Source: Pseudofrankia sp. DC12 (GTDB lineage Bacteria > Actinomycetota > Actinomycetes > Frankiales > Frankiaceae). From it: 64,000 nt of DNA. The DNA lies in contig NZ_KQ031391.1 of NCBI RefSeq assembly GCF_000966285.1, positions 2,132,640 to 2,196,639 on the forward strand. The letters run 5' to 3'. The position numbers were made by a program, and so were the translations under genes. Every line of letters begins with the position of its first letter. Position 1 is the first letter of the stretch. Below the pieces are notes generated by a model. It worked only from the letters and a program-made list of their open reading frames with translations. It was not told where the DNA came from and made no database searches. Below are positions 34,907 to 43,303 of this stretch, piece by piece.

Positions 34907-36325
34907 GTGACCACGGCTGAAACGACCACGGCTGCAACCGAATCCACGACGGTCGAGGCGGCGGCGCCCGCCGGGAGGATCGCCAGGCTGGCCGAGCAGG
35001 AGGAGGCACGGCTGGCCGCGGCCACGCCCGGCTCCGGCGCGCTGCACGAGCGCGCGATGCGCACGATGACGGGCGGGGTGCCGTCGTCCTACCAGTCGCG
35101 CGACCCGTGGCCGATCTACCTCACCCACGGGAAGGGCGCCCGAGTCTGGGACGTCGACGGCAACGAGTACTCCGACTTCCACAACGGCTTCGGCTCGATG
35201 GTGCAGGGCCACGCGCACCCGGCGATCATCCGGGCCGTTACCGAGCGCGTCGGCCTGGGCACCCATTTCGCGATGCCGACCGAGGACTCGGTCATCGTCA
35301 GCGAGGAGCTGGCCCGACGGTTCGGGCTGCCGCAGTGGCGCTACGTCAACTCGGGCTCCGAGGCGACGATGGACGCGATCCGGATCGCGCGCGGTGTGAC
35401 CGGCCAGGAGACCATCGTCAAGATCTTCGGCTCGTACCACGGCCACCACGACTACGTGATGGTCTCGATCGGCGCGCCGTACTCGGACATCGGCCCGGCC
35501 GACAACATGAACTCGCTCGGCTACGGCGCCGGCATCCCCCAGGCGGTCATCGACCTCACCATCCCGGTGCCGTTCAACGACGCACCGGCGATGGAGGCCC
35601 GGATCGAGCGGCTGATCGCCGAAGGCCGCAAGCCAGCCTGCGTGATCATGGAAGCCGCCATGATGAACCTCGGCGTGATCCTGCCCGAGCCCGGGTACCT
35701 GGAGGCGGTCCGGGAGATCACCCGCCGGCACGGCATCGTCCTGATCTTCGACGAGGTGAAGACCGGCCTGTGTGTGGCGGCCGGCGGCGCGACCGAGCGG
35801 TTCGGCGTCACCCCGGACATGGTGACGCTGGCCAAGGCGCTCGGCGGCGGTCTGCCGTCCGGCGCGATCGGGGCCACCGACGAGATCATGGAAGTGGTCG
35901 CCTCCGACAAGGTCAAGCAGGTCGGCACCTACAACGGCAACCCGCTGTCGATGGCGGCGGCCCGCGCCAGCCTGACCGAGGTGCTCACCCCCGAGGCCTA
36001 TGTCCACCTGGACCGGCTCAACGACCGTCTGATCGCCGGCTGCGACGAGATCCTGGGCCGCTACGGCATCGCGGGCTACACGGTCGGCATCTCGTCCAAG
36101 GGCTGCGTGCACTTCACGGACGCCCCGATCCGGGACTACACCTCGTTCATGGAGCACCAGAACGCGGAGCTGCCCGAGCTCGCCTGGCTGTACAACGCCA
36201 ACCGGGGCGTCCTCATGGCCCCCGGCCGCGAGGAGGAGTGGACTCTCTCCGTCCAGCACACCGACGCCGACGTCGACCGCTACCTCGAAAGCCTCGACGC
36301 CATGGCCAAGGACCTGACCAGCTGA
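34907..36325 (+). CDS. Class III PLP-dependent aminotransferase
   Basis: Class III (omega/GSA-like) aminotransferase, 472 residues. The PLP Lys is about 310 in VTLAKALGGGLPSGA, the ring-binding Asp about 282 in IFDEVKTG, and the phosphate region at NSGSEATMDAIRIAR (149-163). It resembles glutamate-1-semialdehyde aminomutase in the core, but the 45-residue N-terminal extension, absence of heme-pathway neighbours and the Lrp/oxidase/dehydrogenase context argue for an amine or diamine transaminase rather than HemL. GGAGGGCTACC precedes GTG 34907. A strong 16-bp hairpin follows. Confidence 0.88.
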   Translation: MTTAETTTAATESTTVEAAAPAGRIARLAEQEEARLAAATPGSGALHERAMRTMTGGVPSSYQSRDPWPIYLTHGKGARVWDVDGNEYSDFHNGFGSMVQGHAHPAIIRAVTERVGLGTHFAMPTEDSVIVSEELARRFGLPQWRYVNSGSEATMDAIRIARGVTGQETIVKIFGSYHGHHDYVMVSIGAPYSDIGPADNMNSLGYGAGIPQAVIDLTIPVPFNDAPAMEARIERLIAEGRKPACVIMEAAMMNLGVILPEPGYLEAVREITRRHGIVLIFDEVKTGLCVAAGGATERFGVTPDMVTLAKALGGGLPSGAIGATDEIMEVVASDKVKQVGTYNGNPLSMAAARASLTEVLTPEAYVHLDRLNDRLIAGCDEILGRYGIAGYTVGISSKGCVHFTDAPIRDYTSFMEHQNAELPELAWLYNANRGVLMAPGREEEWTLSVQHTDADVDRYLESLDAMAKDLTS

Positions 36326-36475
36326 GGCGGACCGGGCAGAGACGGCGCTCCGCGCCTCTGCCCGGTCCGCCGGCTCGGGCGCTGGACGCCCTCACCAACG
36401 TGAACCGGGCCAGGGGAAAAATGCGGAGGGCGACGCTTCTCCAGGGCCAGGACCTGGGTTACGTCCCGCCTATCC
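36326..36475 (+). repeat. Modular intergenic repeat, copy 7, with hairpin
   Basis: Begins right after the aminotransferase stop with a perfect 16-bp stem: GGCGGACCGGGCAGAG (36326-36341) with 36356-36371, loop ACGGCGCTCCGCGC (module A). The core (36374-36410) reads CTCGGGCGCTGGACGCCCTC then ACCAACGTGAACCGGGC; distal ATGCGGAGGGCGACGCTTC and TCCAGGGCCAGGACC follow. The element ends at the stop of the convergent SMR gene. Confidence 0.7.
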
Positions 36476-36793
36476 GGCTACCAGGTTCAGGCCGATCACG
36501 CCGGCGATGATCAGGGCAAGCGAGATCGTCTTGATCCAGCTCATCGACTCGCCGAGGAAGAACACGCCGACCACGGCCACAGCCGCGGTGCCGACCCCCG
36601 CCCAGATCGCGTAGGTCACGGACACCGACAGGGTTCGGACCACCCGGGCAAGCAGCCAGATCGACAGGCCGTAGCCGACCAGCACGACGGCGGACCACAA
36701 CGGGTCCTTGAAGCCTTCCGCGCGCGGGAGCAGCGCGGTGGCCGTGACCTCGCTGCCAATCGCCGCGATGAGCAGGGCAAAGGCTGCGTACAT
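36470..36793 (-). CDS. Small multidrug resistance (SMR) transporter
   Basis: Four-helix drug/proton antiporter of the SMR family, 107 residues. The essential membrane Glu is residue 15 (AAIGSEVTATALL). The later helices are LWSAVVLVGYGLSIWLLARV, VTYAIWAGVGTAAVAVVGVFFLGE (YAIWAG is a family signature) and TISLALIIAGVIGLNLV. It works as a dual-topology dimer exporting cationic compounds. GGAGGAACGTC precedes the ATG. The divergent TetR gene and palindromes between them suggest drug-inducible expression. Confidence 0.95.
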   Translation of the reverse strand: MYAAFALLIAAIGSEVTATALLPRAEGFKDPLWSAVVLVGYGLSIWLLARVVRTLSVSVTYAIWAGVGTAAVAVVGVFFLGESMSWIKTISLALIIAGVIGLNLVAG

Positions 36794-36804
36794 GACGTTC
36801 CTCC

Positions 36805-36849
36805 GAACGTAGCGATCGCTACAAGTGTAGCGTAGCGGTCGCTACGTTC
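36805..36849. promoter_or_regulatory. Paired operators between SMR pump and TetR genes
   Basis: GTAGCG-AT-CGCTAC (36809-36822) is a perfect palindrome; GTAGCG-GT-CGCTAC (36832-36845) has the same half-sites. A further GTAGCG is at 36827-36832. GAACGTAGCG (36805-36814) and CGCTACGTTC (36840-36849) form a larger inverted repeat around both. The location, straddling the SMR leader, fits TetR repression of both genes. Confidence 0.82.
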
Positions 36850-36886
36850 AGAGTCGCGGATGCGACACGCCTACGATGTGGGCCTC

Positions 36887-37486
36887 ATGGGGCGACGAGA
36901 GGACCTGCTCGACCAGGTCACCGACCATGTCTTCGAGCATGGCCTCATCGGTCTGACGCTGCGCCCGGTCGCCGCGGCGATCGGCACCAGCGACCGGATG
37001 CTCATCTACCACTTCGGCAGCCGCGATGAGCTCGTCGCGGCCGTCGTCACCCGCGCGGAGGACCGGGCGATCGACGCCGTCGACGCGCTTCCCGGTGTCA
37101 CCGGCGTACGCCAGGGGGTCAACGCCCTGTGGGCGGCCCTACAGACCGACCCACTCCACCGCTGCACGGACATCTACGTGCAGGCGGCGGCGACCGGGCT
37201 GATCGGTCAGGAACGCTTCGCCGCCATCGTCTGCGAGGCGAACGACCGATGGGTGCGGGCCCTGGAGGACTACCTGGTCCGTTGTGGAGCACCCCCGGAG
37301 CGGGTCGCCCGGGTCGTCCGGCTCGTCGACTCCAGCCTGTACGGATTCCACCTCGACCTGAGCACCGACCGGGCCGATGAGCTTGCCATGGGCGTCGACG
37401 ACCTCGCGGCCGCCGCCCAGGCGATTGCCGCCGGCCGTGACCTGACGGCCCTCGGCCGCCCGGAGGCGACGACGTCCGTCGGCTAG
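36887..37486 (+). CDS. TetR/AcrR family transcriptional regulator
   Basis: Regulator of 199 residues from ATG 36887 (MGRREDLLDQVTDHVF); a longer frame from 36860 adds nine residues close to the operator. The helix-turn-helix is GLTLRPVAAAIGTSDRMLIYHFGSRDEL, typical of TetR, with ligand-binding helices after it. Divergent from the SMR exporter, with palindromic operators between; probably represses both and is relieved by the pump's substrates. The ligand domain has two Cys (CTD, CEAND) but no recognised motif. Confidence 0.9.
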   Translation: MGRREDLLDQVTDHVFEHGLIGLTLRPVAAAIGTSDRMLIYHFGSRDELVAAVVTRAEDRAIDAVDALPGVTGVRQGVNALWAALQTDPLHRCTDIYVQAAATGLIGQERFAAIVCEANDRWVRALEDYLVRCGAPPERVARVVRLVDSSLYGFHLDLSTDRADELAMGVDDLAAAAQAIAAGRDLTALGRPEATTSVG

Positions 37487-37504
37487 AAGACTCCACAAAT
37501 GACC

Positions 37505-37541
37505 AAAGGCGCCCGCCTCAACGAGACGAACGCCTTTGATC
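37505..37541 (-). terminator. Hairpin downstream of the first tRNA-fMet
   Basis: On the minus strand CAAAGGCG and CGCCTTTG (about 37539-37532 and 37511-37504) form an 8-bp stem with a loop of about 20 bases just after the tRNA 3' end; moderately T-rich sequence follows (GGTCATTTG). Confidence 0.5.
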
Positions 37542-37544
37542 AGA

Positions 37545-37621
37545 TGGTAGCGGGGACAGGATTTGAACCTGTGACCTCTGGGTTATGAGCCCAGCGAGCT
37601 ACCGAGCTGCTCCACCCCGCG
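37545..37621 (-). tRNA. tRNA-fMet (CAT), copy 1
   Basis: 77 bases including an encoded CCA (TGG at 37545-37547 on the plus strand). Cloverleaf elements on the minus strand: acceptor CGCGGGG...CCCCGCT, with a C1-T72 mismatch; D-arm GAGCAGCTCGGTAGCTC; anticodon stem GGG-CTCATAA-CCC; T-arm CAGGTTCAAATCCTG. The C1 mismatch and three G-C pairs in the anticodon stem are initiator features. Identical to copy 2. Confidence 0.97.
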
Positions 37622-37814
37622 TCGGTGTTGACGTCACTCTACCCGATGAATCAGGGTGCCAACCTTGATCGCCACCCGGGACTTCTGGCGACGCCGGCCT
37701 CGGTCCCGGGCGCGCGGCGGCCATACCTGTTTTCCCTGGTTGAAACGCGACGAGCGCGGCGGGCAAACAGGCGTGTCCTAGCGTGGGCCACCCCGCCCCG
37801 AAGGGACCGACCTC

Positions 37815-39812
37815 ATGACCAGCGCAGACACGGTCGCGATCTCAGGCCATCCCCTGGAGCCACTCGACGCCGACGAGGTGGCCGCGGCCGCCGCGATCCT
37901 GACGGCGTCCGAGGTCTTCGTCGAAGGCTCCCGCTTCGTCTACGTCGAGCTGGCCGAGCCGCCGAAGGCGGACGTCGTCGCCTGGGTGCCCGCAGCCCCG
38001 TGGGACCGGCAGGTCGCGATCCTGCTGCGCAATCCGAAGACGCGCAGCACCTACGAGGCGGTCGTCTCGCTCACCCGGGGCCTGGTCGTCTCGTGGCGGG
38101 TCGCCGAGGGCCTGCAGGCTCCGACCACGCAGGCGGAGTTCATGGTGTGCGAGGAGATCGTGCGCGCCGACCCGCGCTGGCAGGCGGCCATGCGCAGGCG
38201 CGGGGTCAGCGACTTCAGCCTCTGCATGGTCGACCCGTGGGCCGCCGGCCACACCGGCCCCGAGGACGATCCCGCGCTACGCCGGATCCTGCGCCCGCTC
38301 ACGTTCGTACGCAGCTCGCCGCGTGACAACGGGTACGCCCGGCCGGTCGAAGGCCTGATCGCGGTCGTGGACCTCGACACCATGGAGGTCATCGACGTCA
38401 TCGACCACGGCGTCGTCCCGCTGCCCCCGCTCGGCGGCAACTACGAGCCCGACCTCCTCGTCGAGCCGGGCAACGTCACGGGCTTCACCCAGCTGCGCGA
38501 GCCGCTGCGGCCGATCGTGATCACGCAGCCGGACGGGCCGAGCTTCACCGTCACCGGGCACCACGTCGCCTGGGCGAACTGGCGGCTGCGGATCGGGTTC
38601 ACCCCGCGCGAGGGCCTGGTGCTGCACGACGTCGGCTACGTCGACGCCGGGGTCACCCGCCCGGTCCTCTACCGGGCCTCGGTCGCCGAGATGTATGTGC
38701 CGTACGGCGACCCGGCACCGACGCACTGGAACAAGAACGTCTTCGACATGGGCGAGTACGGCCTGGGCTGGCTGGCCAACTCGCTCACCCTCGGCTGCGA
38801 CTGCCTCGGCGAGATCTTCTACTTCGACGGCGTCGTCAACGACCAGGACGGCGAGCCGACGACGATCCCCAACGCGATCTGCATGCACGAGGAGGACGCC
38901 TCCGTCGGCTGGAAGCACACCGACTTCCGCACCCTGCGCGGCGAGGTGCGCCGCAACCGCCGGCTGGTCATCTCGTTCTTCGCCACCGTGGGGAACTACG
39001 AGTACGGCTTCTACTGGAACCTCTACCTCGACGGCTCTATCGAGCTGGAGATCAAGCTCACGGGCGTCCTGTCGACCGGTGCCTGCGAGCTGCCCTCGGA
39101 CCCGGAGTACGGCACCCTGATCGCGCCGGGGCTCTACGCGCCCAACCACGAGCACTACTTCAGCATCCGGCTGGACATGCGCGTCGACGGCGACCGGAAC
39201 AGCGTCTTCGAGGTCGACTCCTGCTCGGCCGGCCCGATGGGCCCCGCGAACCCGCACGGGAACGCCTGGCGGACGGTCCGGACCGCGATCACGTCGGAGG
39301 CGGCGGGCGGGCGGGACGGCAACCCACTGAACGGGCGCTCGTGGCTGATCACCAGCGCCGACCGGACCTCCCGGCTGGGCGCCCCGACGGCGTACAAGCT
39401 GGAGCCCGGTGCGTACACGGCGCCGCTGTGGGTCGACGGCTCCCAGCAGTCGAGGCGCGGCGGCTTCGCCACCAAGCAGCTGTGGGTCACCGCCTACGAC
39501 CCGGCCCAGCGGTACGCCGCCGGCGACTACGTCGCCCAGAACGTCAGCGGCGACGGCGTGAGCCGATATGTCGAGGCCGACCGGCCGCTGACCGACGCCG
39601 ACGTCGTGCTCTGGTACACGGCCGGCGCTCACCACGTCGTACGGCCGGAGGACTGGCCGGTCATGCCGGTGACCAGGGTCGGCTTTCATCTGAAGCCGTT
39701 CGGCTTCTTCGACGGCAACCCGATGCTCGACCTCCCGCCGGAGAAGCCGGTCTGCCACACCGCCGGCACCGGCTGCTCCCACTGCGCCGAGGGACTGTGC
39801 ACCTGCCACTGA
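37815..39812 (+). CDS. Copper-containing primary-amine oxidase
   Basis: Copper/topaquinone amine oxidase, 665 residues, converting primary amines to aldehyde, ammonia and peroxide. The TPQ precursor Tyr395 is in VGNYEYGFYW; the catalytic-base Asp is about 311 in VFDMGEYGLG; copper ligands are His445 and His447 (NHEHYF) and His625 (VGFHLKPFG). N2/N3 domains precede the catalytic domain; no signal peptide. Unusual: after the catalytic domain it ends in a Cys/His cluster (VCHTAGTGCSHCAEGLCTCH region, Cys 647, 654, 657, 662, 664; His 648, 656, 665). The gene lies alone between two identical tRNA-fMet genes. It fits the amine-catabolism theme upstream. Confidence 0.94.
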   Translation: MTSADTVAISGHPLEPLDADEVAAAAAILTASEVFVEGSRFVYVELAEPPKADVVAWVPAAPWDRQVAILLRNPKTRSTYEAVVSLTRGLVVSWRVAEGLQAPTTQAEFMVCEEIVRADPRWQAAMRRRGVSDFSLCMVDPWAAGHTGPEDDPALRRILRPLTFVRSSPRDNGYARPVEGLIAVVDLDTMEVIDVIDHGVVPLPPLGGNYEPDLLVEPGNVTGFTQLREPLRPIVITQPDGPSFTVTGHHVAWANWRLRIGFTPREGLVLHDVGYVDAGVTRPVLYRASVAEMYVPYGDPAPTHWNKNVFDMGEYGLGWLANSLTLGCDCLGEIFYFDGVVNDQDGEPTTIPNAICMHEEDASVGWKHTDFRTLRGEVRRNRRLVISFFATVGNYEYGFYWNLYLDGSIELEIKLTGVLSTGACELPSDPEYGTLIAPGLYAPNHEHYFSIRLDMRVDGDRNSVFEVDSCSAGPMGPANPHGNAWRTVRTAITSEAAGGRDGNPLNGRSWLITSADRTSRLGAPTAYKLEPGAYTAPLWVDGSQQSRRGGFATKQLWVTAYDPAQRYAAGDYVAQNVSGDGVSRYVEADRPLTDADVVLWYTAGAHHVVRPEDWPVMPVTRVGFHLKPFGFFDGNPMLDLPPEKPVCHTAGTGCSHCAEGLCTCH

Positions 39813-39846
39813 TGAGCGGCACCGCGGCAATTCAGAACGCGGAAAT

Positions 39847-39882
39847 GCGAATGGCCGGTTCCAGAAGGAACCGGCCATTCGC
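39847..39882. terminator. Perfect 16-bp hairpin between amine oxidase and tRNA
   Basis: GCGAATGGCCGGTTCC (39847-39862) and its exact complement (39867-39882) flank an AGAA loop. It is placed between the oxidase stop and the convergent tRNA gene and probably ends transcription from both sides; the minus side continues ATTTCC. Confidence 0.8.
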
Positions 39883-39886
39883 CATG

Positions 39887-39963
39887 TGGTAGCGGGGACA
39901 GGATTTGAACCTGTGACCTCTGGGTTATGAGCCCAGCGAGCTACCGAGCTGCTCCACCCCGCG
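39887..39963 (-). tRNA. tRNA-fMet (CAT), copy 2
   Basis: 77 bases with encoded CCA, base-for-base identical to the copy at 37545-37621, including the C1 mismatch and GGG/CCC anticodon stem. The two genes are in the same orientation, 2.3 kb apart, on either side of the amine oxidase gene. Confidence 0.97.
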
Positions 39964-40052
39964 TCGTTAAGGACACCGTATCAGACGCGGTTGGGGAGCT
40001 GTCAAAACGCGGGCGGTGAGCTGGCCGTTACGTGGACGTCACCTGACGAGGG

Positions 40053-43000
40053 CTAGCCCGACGGGCCGGTCGTGGGGCTGGCCCTGGGACTGGCCGTAGG
40101 GCTGGCGGTGGCGGACGGGGGCGCCGCACTGGGGCTGGGCGTGCCGGAGCCGCTCAGCGCCGACATGCTGGCGAGGGCCTTGGCCAGGTCGCTCTGCGCG
40201 GCCCCGAAGGCGGTCCAGTCCGGCGGGTTCTTGGCGAGAGCCTGCTGGCCGGCCTTGGTGGCCGCCTGCGCGGCCCCAATCGCGGCCACGAGGTCAGGGC
40301 TCAGGGTCGTCCCCGGCGCGGGGGTGAGCGACGGGTTCGGGGTCGCGGAGCCGGCTGGCGGCTGCGTCGACGTGCCAGTCGTATCGACCCCCGCGGCGCC
40401 GGTCCCGCTGCCGGCGCCGGCCGCCGGTTTACCCGCGCCCGGGCCGAACACGGTGTCCAGCGCCTGTTCCAGCGAGTCCTCCAACGCGATGTTGTCGCCG
40501 AAGGCGACGGCGACCCCCTGCAGCGTCGGGTACCCGGCCGACCCTCTGGCCTGCACGTAGTACGGCTCGATGTACACCAGTCCGCCGGCGACCGGCAGGG
40601 TCAGCAGGTTTCCCTCGATCGTCTGGATCGTGGTGTTCGACAGGCCACCGCGCCAGAGCGTGAGCTTCGAGGCGGCCTCACTGTTCGTCTCGATCTGGTT
40701 CTGCATCTGCGCCGGGCCGCTGATCGTCACGCCTTGGGGCAGTCGCAGCACCGTGAACTTGCCGTAGTCGCCAGGGTCGCTGGAGACGGCGACGTACGCG
40801 GCGAGCTTCGAGGATCTTCGCGAGATCAGCGGGGAGGTCAGGTTGAACGACGGCGTCTTGTGGTCAGGGAGCTGGCTGTAGACGTAGAACGGCGGCTGGT
40901 CGGTGTTCTGGTCGTCCGGAGCGGGCGAGACGTCCCAGAAGTCCTCCTGCGAGTAGAAGGCCCGCGGGTCGGTCACGTGGTAGTCGGCGAGCACGTCGCG
41001 CTGGGCCTTGAACAGGTCCTCTGGATAACGGAAATGCGCCCGCAGCTCGGCCGGAATGTCCTTGGCCGGCTTGACCGTGCCGGGGAACGCCCGCATCCAG
41101 GTCTTCAGTACGGGATCGGACTCGTCGAACGCGTAGAGGGTGACCGTTCCGTCATACGCGTCGACGGTCGCCTTCACCGAGTTGCGGATGTAGTTGACGT
41201 CGCCCGTGCCCTGCTTCGCGCGGTTCTGCCCACTGACCGCGTCGGCGGTGACCTGGCCGAGCGCGTTGCGCTCGGAGTACGGGTAGCCGTCGGAGGTGGT
41301 GTACCCGTCGAGGATCCAGGTGATCCGCCCGTTGACCACCGCCGGGTACGGGTCCCCGTCGAGGGTGAGCCACGGCGCGACCTTCGCGACCCGGTCCCGC
41401 GGGTTGCGTTCGTACAGGATCCGCGACTGGGCGGTGATGTCCGAGGAGAACAGGATGTTCTTCTCGCCGAACCGCGCCGCGAAGACCGCCCGGTCGAACC
41501 ACGAGCCGATCGACACCCCACCGTCGCCCGTGTAGCTGGTGGTCGTCGTGCTGCCCTGCGCGGCGCCAGGCCCGTCGATCTCCTGCTGCTTCGTGCCGAC
41601 GATCGAGTAGTCCGGTGACATCTCGCCGAAGTAGACCCGGTTCTCGGTGATGTCGAACGGGCTGGTCTGCGGCAGGTCTCCGACCTGGAAGTCCGGCTTG
41701 CCGCCCTCGACCTTGTTGGCCGGGGCCGCGACGAAACCCTTGCCGTGGGTGTACGTGAGGTGCTCGTTGATCCAGTTCTTCTGCGACGGAGCCAGCCCGC
41801 TCTGGTCCAGCTCGCGCACCGAGACGACGTAGTCCCGGGTGGTGGAGCCGACCGTGTACCGGTCGATGTCGAGGGTGTCCGGGAAGCCGTAGTAGCCCTT
41901 GAACTGCTGGAGCTGCTTGAACGTCTTGGACAGCTTGTTCGGGTCGAGCAGCCGCACGTTGGAGACCGTGCCCGGGTCGCTCGCGACGGCCGTCGCGGTC
42001 AGCTTGGTCGCCACCGGGTAGTTCTGCGGCATGACGCTGGAGATGCCGTAGGCGTCCCTGGTCGCGGCGATGTTGCGCGCGATGTAGGGCGCCTCCCGCG
42101 ACGCCTCGTTCGGCTTCACCTGGAGCTGCTGGACGATCGCCGGATAGATGCCGCCGATCACCACCGCGGACAGCACCAGGATGCCGGCGCCGAGCAGGGG
42201 CAGCGTCCAGCCGCGCTGGAAGATGTTGTAGATGAACAGCCCGGCGCAGGCCAGCGAGATGAACAGCAGGATCAGCTTGGCGGGCAGCACCGCGTGCACG
42301 TCGGTGTAGCCGGCGCCAGTGGAGACGACACCGCGCGAGGAGAAGACCAGCCCGAACCGGTCCAGGTAGTACGCCCACGCCTTGAGCAGCGCGAGCAGGC
42401 CCAGCAGGACGGACAGGTGCGCCTTCGCCGCCGGGCTGACCCGTTCGGTCTCGATACGCACGTCGCCGTGCCGCGGCGACTGGATCCGGATGCCGCCGAA
42501 CAGGTAGTGGGTGATCGTCGTGACCAGCAGCGAGAGCACCACGGCCGAAAGCAGGAATCCGAGCAGGAACCGCTGGAACGGATATGTGAAGGCGTAGTAG
42601 CTGACGTCCCGGTGGAACTGCGGGTCGCTGACGCCGAACTTCTGCCCGTTGACCCACTGCAGCCAGGTCCGCCACCGGCCAGACGCCGAGAGGCCCGCGG
42701 CCAGGCCGAACAGCGCGGCCACCCCGAGCAGCACGGCGACCAGGTGCGGCTCCAGGGCCGACCGGTAGCGCTCGAGGTTCTGCTGCTCCACCGAGAGGGG
42801 GCGCAGCGGGGGGCGCAGCCGGTACGCCAGCACCAGGTTCGTGCCGATCACGACGGCCATCACCAGGCCGAACAGCACGAACAACAGCACCCGGGTCCAC
42901 AGGACGGTGGTGAAGACCTTGCTGAAGTTCACCGACCGGTAGAACAACAGATCCGTGTAGACGGGGGTGAGCAGAACGAACAGGATCACCAGCACCAGCA

Positions 43001-43100
43001 GGACGAGCAGCGGCACGATCACGCGAAGGCGCGCCACGATCAGCCGACGGGCCATTCCCCCCGGCGCCGAAGCTCCTCGCGCGGACGGCTCTGCTGCCAC
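40053..43100 (-). CDS. UPF0182 family membrane protein
   Basis: Large actinobacterial membrane protein of unknown function, about 1015 residues. The GTG at 43100 has CGGAGGA at a good distance and gives a short basic lead (MARRLIVARLR) before the first helix; upstream codons to 43199 look like shadow sequence. Seven hydrophobic segments occur in the first 330 or so residues (LLVLLVLVILFVLLTPVY, VLLFVLFGLVMAVVIGTNLVL, and so on), followed by a long extracytoplasmic domain (about 330-930) and a Pro/Ala/Thr/Ser-rich tail. The gene is next to PPA1309 and the PDZ protease, the usual actinobacterial neighbourhood. Confidence 0.93.
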   Translation of the reverse strand: MAAEPSARGASAPGGMARRLIVARLRVIVPLLVLLVLVILFVLLTPVYTDLLFYRSVNFSKVFTTVLWTRVLLFVLFGLVMAVVIGTNLVLAYRLRPPLRPLSVEQQNLERYRSALEPHLVAVLLGVAALFGLAAGLSASGRWRTWLQWVNGQKFGVSDPQFHRDVSYYAFTYPFQRFLLGFLLSAVVLSLLVTTITHYLFGGIRIQSPRHGDVRIETERVSPAAKAHLSVLLGLLALLKAWAYYLDRFGLVFSSRGVVSTGAGYTDVHAVLPAKLILLFISLACAGLFIYNIFQRGWTLPLLGAGILVLSAVVIGGIYPAIVQQLQVKPNEASREAPYIARNIAATRDAYGISSVMPQNYPVATKLTATAVASDPGTVSNVRLLDPNKLSKTFKQLQQFKGYYGFPDTLDIDRYTVGSTTRDYVVSVRELDQSGLAPSQKNWINEHLTYTHGKGFVAAPANKVEGGKPDFQVGDLPQTSPFDITENRVYFGEMSPDYSIVGTKQQEIDGPGAAQGSTTTTSYTGDGGVSIGSWFDRAVFAARFGEKNILFSSDITAQSRILYERNPRDRVAKVAPWLTLDGDPYPAVVNGRITWILDGYTTSDGYPYSERNALGQVTADAVSGQNRAKQGTGDVNYIRNSVKATVDAYDGTVTLYAFDESDPVLKTWMRAFPGTVKPAKDIPAELRAHFRYPEDLFKAQRDVLADYHVTDPRAFYSQEDFWDVSPAPDDQNTDQPPFYVYSQLPDHKTPSFNLTSPLISRRSSKLAAYVAVSSDPGDYGKFTVLRLPQGVTISGPAQMQNQIETNSEAASKLTLWRGGLSNTTIQTIEGNLLTLPVAGGLVYIEPYYVQARGSAGYPTLQGVAVAFGDNIALEDSLEQALDTVFGPGAGKPAAGAGSGTGAAGVDTTGTSTQPPAGSATPNPSLTPAPGTTLSPDLVAAIGAAQAATKAGQQALAKNPPDWTAFGAAQSDLAKALASMSALSGSGTPSPSAAPPSATASPTASPRASPTTGPSG

Positions 43101-43303
43101 GTGCATCCTCCGTGCGGCTGTGGGCTCTCGGCGGGCTTTCGCCCACTGTGCCCCCGTGCGTTCGGTGATCCCATGTGTCCGGGCCGGCGCACGCCTCACC
43201 CGGGTGTCTACGGGCGGTGCGGCTTTGACCCTCTAAGGGCAACCTACGCCAGCAGCCGGGGCGCCCGGTGAGGCGTCTGGGGCGATCGGAGAGGATGGGC
43301 CTC

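Noticed and set aside
34907-36325. Call as glutamate-1-semialdehyde aminomutase (hemL)
   Set aside because: Core is similar, but extension, neighbours and Lrp regulation favour amine catabolism.
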